Assembly (NCBI GenBank): GCA_036874045.1
Contig: CM072341.1
Coordinates: 11,482,501 to 11,546,500, forward strand
Direction: 5' to 3'
From: Cymodocea nodosa
Taxonomy: Eukaryota > Streptophyta > Magnoliopsida > Alismatales > Cymodoceaceae
DNA: 64,000 nucleotides
A program made the position numbers and the translations under genes. The notes below the pieces were generated by a model. The model saw only the letters and a program-made list of their open reading frames with translations, did not search any database and was not told where the DNA came from. Shown here in pieces: positions 57,973 to 64,000 of the stretch (positions within the stretch are counted from its first letter, which is position 1; the number at the start of each line of letters is the position of its first letter).

Positions 57973-59337
57973 TCATTCAGTTATCCTCCCAGAAGAGGTA
58001 TCAATTTCATTGACCGTTCTATTGATAGGATTGGGTATAGCTTGTATTGGCAATCCTCCAGTAGGTCTACCTTCCATTGGTTCCTTCTGTCTAAGTGGTA
58101 TATTTCTATTCTGATTTTGGATTGCAGCACTTCCAAATACAAAATCTAGATGATTGTTTAATTGTTAGATTATCTTTTCTAATTTCTCTATTCTAGATCC
58201 TTGTTCTAGTAATGCTTCATAACTTATATTCTTCTCATTCATATTTTCTCCTCCTTGGAAATTGTTGTTTCTCCAAGATAAATTCGGGTGATTTCTCCAA
58301 TTAGGATTATAAGAATTTCCCAAGTTATTTCTTTAGTTTCTAGCATAAATAATATCTAAATCATTTATGTTTGCATTCTTTTCTGCTAGCTTTTGATTTA
58401 ATGATAACTTTTCTATTTTCTTTGTTAATTCATTTAATTTCACCTCAAGCATAGTACTTGAATCTATTTCATGCATTCCTCTTGACAATATTTTTTTATC
58501 TACAATAGCTTCAGTCAAATTTTCCCACTGTGTAGTTCTTTTTACAAAGTTTTCTAAATATGCCCATGCTTCTTCACTACATAACTTTAAAAATCCATTT
58601 TGACAAGTAGATTCTAATAAAGATTTCGTTGAAACATCTATACCTTCATAAATTATACCTATTAATTGTGCTTTACTCATTGCATGATGTGGACATTGAG
58701 TTAGTAAATCTTTAAATCTTTCAAAATATTTTCAGAATGATTCACCCTGTTTTTGGATACACATTAATATTTCTTTCTTCTTTTTAATCGTTTGATGTGT
58801 TGGATAATATTTTTCTAAAAAAACAGAGCAAAATTCAGTCCATGTAGAAATTGAATCAGGTGACAAAGTATATAACCATCTCTCAACTATGTCTTTTAAA
58901 GAAAAAGGGATATATCTAAGTTTAATAGCATCTATACTCATGTTTGGCATTTTCATCATTTGACAAACTTCATTAAATTCTCTAAGGAAATAATAAGCAT
59001 CCTTTCTTTCTATTTTTAAATATGGACTCATAAATAAATAGCAGAAGATTAATTACATACCAGTCTGAAGCTTTCCATTCAGTAAATATTTGTTGTCGGA
59101 TGAAGTTGAATCAGCTGCTTCTCCTTCCAGTTCCTCTAAAGCATTCTCCTTTCTGTTAAAAGTGCTGGTAACTCGTAAATAACATTCTGATTTATATATA
59201 TAATGTACATCCATAAAGTGAATAAATCTCGTTGCAAGAACGTATCTTGCAACGTGCATCGTGATTCCTATTTTTATGGGTATGTGTACCACTATTAATT
59301 TTAAATTTTCGTAACCGCTAAGTCGACGAAGTTTCAT
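57973..59337 (-). pseudogene. Ty3/gypsy gag (Athila/Tat type)
   Basis: The capsid region reads DAYYFLREFNEVCQMMKMPN, IKLRYIPFSLKDIVERWLY, WTEFCSVFLEKYYPTHQTIK and YFERFKDLLTQCPHH, the classic Retrotrans_gag signature. A coiled coil and an Asn-rich tail (NPNWRNHPNLSWRNNNF) follow. Stops lie near 59055, 58732, 58333 and 58168. It ends at TGA 57975-57973. The N-terminal part (59337-59053) is weakly conserved. No zinc knuckle or protease follows; an F-box ORF does. Confidence 0.82.
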
Positions 59338-59893
59338 TCCTAGTTAAAAGAATAACTGTTCTGCTTAATCCATGAACTAACCTCATTGAGTTACAGATAA
59401 CTCAATGAAACACAGTCGATTACTGTTGTTAACTCCACGGACTAACTTCGTTGAGTTAACACTTAGCAACTTCTAAGTTTTACTCTCGTAAGTACCTCTC
59501 TGTTTTTTTCTTTTTTTTTTATTTTGCTAACTAAAATAAAGTTAAATCTATGTCATTAATGCGTCATTCTGATTAAAATTCATTTAAATCTGAACATTAG
59601 ATAAAGATTTAACTTACAGGTCATTTTATGTTATGTAGAATTTACATTTTACCTTGCAACATGTAGAAATTTTTAAGCAGTTATCCTGTCATTCAGCAAA
59701 TTGTAAATCTGTTACATATTCATTCATAAAGTTCCACAAATTACATAATATTCAATAAATTCCATTCATTTCACATCCAAAACATATATGAAAATTGCAT
59801 CTGAAAAATTATATTCATTAATATGAATCAATTACATTACAAGTACATCATACAATTTCATATAATTTAATACAAGTAGACGAACAATACAAT
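59338..59893 (-). other. Spacer with hairpin repeats upstream of gag
   Basis: This non-coding spacer contains TTGAGTTACAGATAACTCAA (59396-59415) and related GTTGAGTTA/TAACTCCACGGA arms to 59460, then T-rich DNA. No primer site is present, so gag is not preceded by its own 5' LTR here. Confidence 0.6.
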
Positions 59894-62153
59894 TTAATCT
59901 CTATTCCTAAGTTCATCTACTTCCTTTTGGAGTTTTTCTAATTGAAGTTCTAATTGACTAATTCTTTCTACAGCTCTTGTAATGACTCCAGAAGGTACAG
60001 CTATCTCTGCAACTACAAAATTTCTGTATTCTTTCACTGAAATGGTTATTGATCTGATCCTTTTTGATGTCCATTTAGTGAAATCGATACAGTCCACCAT
60101 CAGCAGTGGAATCAAATCTCCATAAAACAATTTTTTCTTCACTGCTTTCAGCTTGGAGATAAAAACTGCAGACCAATTTATTTGAATCCACTTTCAGCTT
60201 GGAGATAAAAACTGTAGACCAATTTATTTGAATCCTGTTTACAATTGCATATGTGGCCTATTTGACAAATTGACTTAATTTTATGTCATGACCCTGTCAT
60301 TGATAGACATTTTTAATCAAAATGTTAGCTACCATGTGTGCCTTACCACTTAAATGCTTCAATTTGTTTAATAAAGGCACACCAAGATTGATAGCTAAAC
60401 AATCTTTGATTTCCTGTTTAGTCCACTCGACGGTAGTTATATCTTCCAAAATTTTTATTTCTTCATTTTTCGATCCAAGAATGTTATGGAGAATCTCTGG
60501 TGTTATCTGTACATCAGCTTCCTCCACGTTTGAAATTAATCCTCCTTCTCTTTCTCTTAAATTTGCATAAAAATAGGGCACTAAATTCTCATATACTGCA
60601 TGCCCTCTCTCTTGAGAAATGAATTGTAGTAGACCTTGGAATTCAAATAGATCTTTGATTTCTTGCATTCCATCCCAATTTACTGGTCTACTGTAAATAA
60701 TGTCATAACCCCTTATTTCTTGGTATTTGGTATAAGCTTCCTAACTACAAAAATGTACTTCATTCAAAATTGTTGTTTCAATCAGGTCAGGAAGGTGACT
60801 TTGTTGTTCTAGAGGGGTTTATACTTGCTCTTCCTCTAACATATGCTGCATTTGAACATTTTCTACAGATTCCTGAATTTCTGTTTCTATTTGTGGTGGT
60901 GAGCCGGCAGAACTCTCCACTCTGTCTTGAATTCTTTCTATATATTGCTGAGGAGTTTCTTGCTCTTCAATGGAATCTGTGAAATTATTTTTGTTCAAAT
61001 AGCTTCTTTCATTCTCTTCATTTTCTACTCTTTCTTCTTCCTCCTGACTACCAATCTGTTATGTTAATGTTCTTTCTGATTTTGTAACAGATTGAGATGG
61101 AGTCACGGGCAATTCAGTTTTTGCCCTAATTTCTATTTCTTCTTGTACAAGCTACAGACTAATTTCAGCCTGATTTTTTTCTTTTCTTTGCTCCTGCTGC
61201 TGCAGCTCCTACTCCTCCTCAGAATCGGATAGCTGGTTAATTAAAATTTGCTTCACAGGCCCTGTTGACAATGGTATTTTAGATTTAATTTCTCCATATG
61301 CAGACACTTTTTCTTTTTCTTTCTTTTTTCTGATTAGTTGTGCATGTTCTTCCTCTTCATCTTCTGAAATTAAATCTACAAAAGTAGGCTCTGCAAGCCT
61401 TTGAGCCACAGGTACTCGCTCTTCCTGTTTAACTTTTTCTATAACTACTGGTCTCAAAGGACCAGCTTCATCTCCTTTTGCAGCAGGTTTGGCAGTAGCT
61501 TCTTGATGTTGATCCATTTTGATTTTATATTGGGCTTTCAACTTTTCTGCAGCCCTCTTTTTATAAAGTGCATCAAACACTAGGTGTGCTTTAGCCACTG
61601 CCAAAACTTCTGATTCTCCTTGGTTTTTCCCAACTTGAACCAGTGCTTGAAATTCCTTTAACTCTTCTTCAGTCGAAGGCCCCATCATTTCTACTCGTGC
61701 CAATGGCTTAAATGGTGGAACTAAAGGTCCTAACTGCTGTTCCTCAAGAATAGGTCTTTCAGCAGTCGGCTCGTCTTGTTCTTTAGTTGCCTCTTGTTGT
61801 TCCTGCCGCCATATTTCCCAACTTCCACGGCCAGCAATGCGCCTTTTGAACCATAATCTGGCCTTGCGTTGGATTAGCTCTAGGGCTACTTCATTGTTCA
61901 GCCTGATTTTTCTTTCTTTACTAACTACAATTTTTGTTGCTACTTTGATTCGTGTCTCCATTATTTGGGGTATTTGTATACCACAATCTACTAATATTCT
62001 TCTTAATCTAAAAAGTTCAGATTCTACCTTCTATAACTCTTTTTCTCTTGTCGTATTTCTGATCTTCTACCGCGTGTGCCATTCTTTTGATTCCTTCAGA
62101 AATTTTGATGTATCAATAGCCTCTTCCTAGAATTCAGGTGTCATCTTCCTCAT
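59894..62153 (-). pseudogene. Large ORF, plant-transposon-protein/Athila-ORF type
   Basis: From the ATG at 62153 one frame runs about 660 codons, broken by TAG/TAA/TGA at about nine sites. Its N-terminal two thirds are Glu/Gln/Lys-rich and disordered (for example LISEDEEEEHAQLIRKKKEK). The later part (60668-60297 onward) reads NLVPYFYANLREREGGLISN, QITPEILHNILG and DCLAINLGVPLL. That arrangement is found in the plant transposon protein/Athila ORF class. A 46-bp duplication shifts the frame before the last 82 codons, which end in a leucine-rich coiled coil (ISQLELQLEKLQKEVDEL). Its function is unknown; it occupies the place of an env-like ORF or of an Ogre-type ORF1. Confidence 0.65.
60149..60240 (-). 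repeat. 46-bp tandem duplication inside the ORF
   Basis: CAGCTTGGAGATAAAAACTG(C/T)AGACCAATTTATTTGAATCC occurs at 60149 and 60195, differing at one or two bases. 46 is not a multiple of three, so it breaks the reading frame. Confidence 0.9.
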
Positions 62154-62727
62154 CGTGGAGTTATTCAACAGTACGGAATCGCTCTGATTTCTACTATTCT
62201 AGATTCTAAATGATTTGCCGGATAATGCCCCTAAAACCCTAGGTTTTAGTTTAAATAAGCCCTAAGTTTAGGTGGGTAATCGGGTCATTTCCCGAACCAG
62301 TTATTACTATTTTATCCGCGGTCTTAGCTACAGTACTCCGTTGAGTTATAGTTAACTGAACAAAATAAGCTCGTAGACTAACTCAAGACTTAACGGAGTA
62401 AGCTCGTTGAGTTAAGCGTACTCAACGGACTCCCCGTACAAACATATATAATAATAAAAATACTATAGATAATAGTTTTTTTTTTTTTTTTTTTTGTTTC
62501 TCTCGGTTTAACCGATACTATGTTTCGGTCACACCTAAATATTTTTTCCAGTTGAATTGATACTTTGTTTCAGTAAAACCAACATTTTTTTTTTTTTGAA
62601 AATTAATATACATATTTTTTATGTACCAGTCATACCGATGGATCTGGTTAGTTGAACTACAATAATTTTTATATTATATATATATATATATTTTATTATT
62701 AAAAAAAACATAAAAATTAACTTCTTA
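62154..62727 (-). other. Spacer between integrase and large ORF
   Basis: It holds poly(T) runs on the plus strand (about 62469-62493 and 62587-62600), a TA run and repeated 'TTTCGGTC'/'GGTTTAACCGAT' blocks. It also holds the third hairpin cluster (CGTTGAGTTATAGTTAACTG near 62338 through GTTGAGTTAAGCGTACTCAAC near 62407). No LTR ends or primer site were recognised. Confidence 0.55.
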
Positions 62728-64000
62728 CTAAGTAAAGCTTGAGTAGTTCTCTACTCTAACCTCTTCTATAATTCCAAATGAGCTTTTTGATGTTTTTAGA
62801 ATAGGTCTAAGTCTTTGTCCATTTACTTTAAATATATTTTGATTTTTAGTATTTTCAATTTCAATAGCTCCCCATAAGGATAAATATTTCGAACTATGTA
62901 AGGTCCTCCCCATCTAGATCTTAATTTTTCTAGATGTTTATGGAGTCTAGCCATATAAAGATATACTTCTTGTCCTATTTCAAAGCTTTTTGGAATAATT
63001 TTTTTATCATGCCAAAATTTAATTTTCTCTTTTTCTCTTACAGTCTTCGAATAAGCTTCATTTCTAAATTCTTCTACTTCAATTAGTTGCATTTTTCTAT
63101 TTTTGGCAGCTTGATTTAAATTAGTATTCAGAGTTTTTAATACCTAATAAGCTTTATATTCTATTTCAGCACGTAAATGACAACTTTTTCCATATACTAG
63201 CCTAAAAGGTGACATACCTAAGCTCATTTTATAAGCAGTTCTATATGCCCAAAGTGCATCTATTAATCTATTAGCCCAATCTGTTCTAGTAGGATTTACT
63301 ACTTTTTCTAAGAGTAACTTAATTTTTTTGTTAGCACTTTCTACTTGTCCACTTGTTTGCGGATGATATGATATTGCAATTTTGTGGTTTATTCCATATT
63401 TCTTCATTAAGGCTTCAAAACTTCTATTACAGAAATGAGTTCCTCTATCACTGATAATAGCTTTAGGTATTCCAAATCTAGCAAATATATTTGTTCTTAT
63501 AAATTGTATTACCACTTTGTTATCATTAGTTTTTGTAGGAATAGCTTCTATCCATTTAGATACATAATCCACCCCCAACAATATGTAATTAAATTGATTA
63601 GACATAGGAAATGGACCCATAAAATCTATTCCCCACACATCAAAGATTTCAACCTCAACAATAGGATTAAGAGGCATCATATTTCTCTTTGATATTCTTC
63701 CTATTTGTTGACATCTTAAATAACTTAAGCAATATTTATGAGCATCTTTGAATAGTGTTGACTAATAAAACCCATATTGTAGAATTTTTGCAATAGTTTT
63801 CCCTGAACCAAAATGCCCTCCACAAGCTTGGTCATGATAGAAAGACAATATGCTCGGATATTCAGTTTTTGGAACAGACCTCCTTAAAACCAGATCAAGA
63901 CATTTCTTAAATAAGTATGGGTCTTCCCAATAGTAATATTTTACTCTCGAGAAAAACAATTTCTTATCCTGTCTATTCCAATCCTTAGGTGTTAAACTAG
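62728..64000 (-). pseudogene. Ty3/gypsy integrase (Athila/Tat type), continues past window
   Basis: Read from the window end: FYHDQACGGHFGSGKT (zinc-binding His pair), then in the frame starting at 63680 the catalytic Asp19 (VWGIDFMGPF), Asp78 (IISDRGTHF) and Glu114 (QTSGQVESANKK). This is a correct D,D35E spacing. The C-terminal domain (FWHDKKIIPKSFEIGQEVYL, LRSRWGGPYIV) ends near 62728. Stops lie near 63761 and 63143, and a frame change lies near 62840. The window cuts off the upstream reverse transcriptase. WGIDFMGPF favours the Athila/Tat branch. Confidence 0.88.

Noticed and set aside
1..64000. tRNA, rRNA, CRISPR arrays, bacterial promoters or operons
   Set aside because: None seen. Repeats are LTRs, minisatellites and microsatellites without a spacer-repeat pattern; the tRNA-like 12-mers are retrotransposon primer sites.

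Overview
This window is repeat-rich nuclear DNA of a flowering plant, probably a eudicot. It is AT-rich, has GT-AG introns and layered LTR retrotransposons primed by initiator tRNA-Met, and carries one intact spliced host gene. I see no tRNA, rRNA, CRISPR or bacterial operon features. The species cannot be named from sequence alone.

Layout. 1-20365 is a retrotransposon nest. It holds a Ty1/copia LTR end with primer site (to 2415), a truncated minus-strand copia element whose leader is a GC-rich minisatellite (2470-5179), and a plus-strand copia fragment (5180-6715). A 258-bp degenerate repeat follows (6900-7540). Next comes a copia element whose gag (17722 leftward to 7569) is split by a complete relative, 8073-16712. 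That inner element has 1.79-kb LTRs, a perfect 5-bp target duplication (GAACA), and gag/pol inactivated mostly by CAG-to-TAG and TGG-to-TGA/TAG type changes. A PIF/Harbinger element (20366-22126) and further LTR and tandem-repeat debris fill 20366-25300.

The host gene is at 25844-44738, plus strand. Seven exons join in frame to an 848-residue protein ending in a complete C3HC4 RING finger, so it is probably an E3 ubiquitin ligase. Intron 5 is about 13.1 kb. It contains two antisense copia elements, one with 105/117-bp LTRs and target duplication ATAGT, plus a LINE tail. The RING finger lies entirely beyond this intron.

45000-64000 is a second transposon cluster. It includes another Harbinger transposase relic, two Ty3/gypsy-type LTR ends with polypurine tracts, copia LTR and gag fragments, and a gypsy-like promoter-rich LTR. 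On the minus strand there is an unusual series: gypsy integrase (62728 to window end), a large ORF resembling the plant-transposon-protein/Athila ORF class (62153-59894), an Athila/Tat-type gag (59337-57973), a decayed F-box gene (57783-56641), then polypurine tract and LTR (55145-53302). Each ORF is separated by a spacer carrying the same GTTGAGTTA/TAACTCAAC hairpin motif.

The strongest unexplained pattern is a 125-150-bp module that recurs inside LTRs of apparently unrelated elements in this window. It combines CTTAAGTCA, a G-box (CACGTG) and GATAGTTA/TAACTATC arms.
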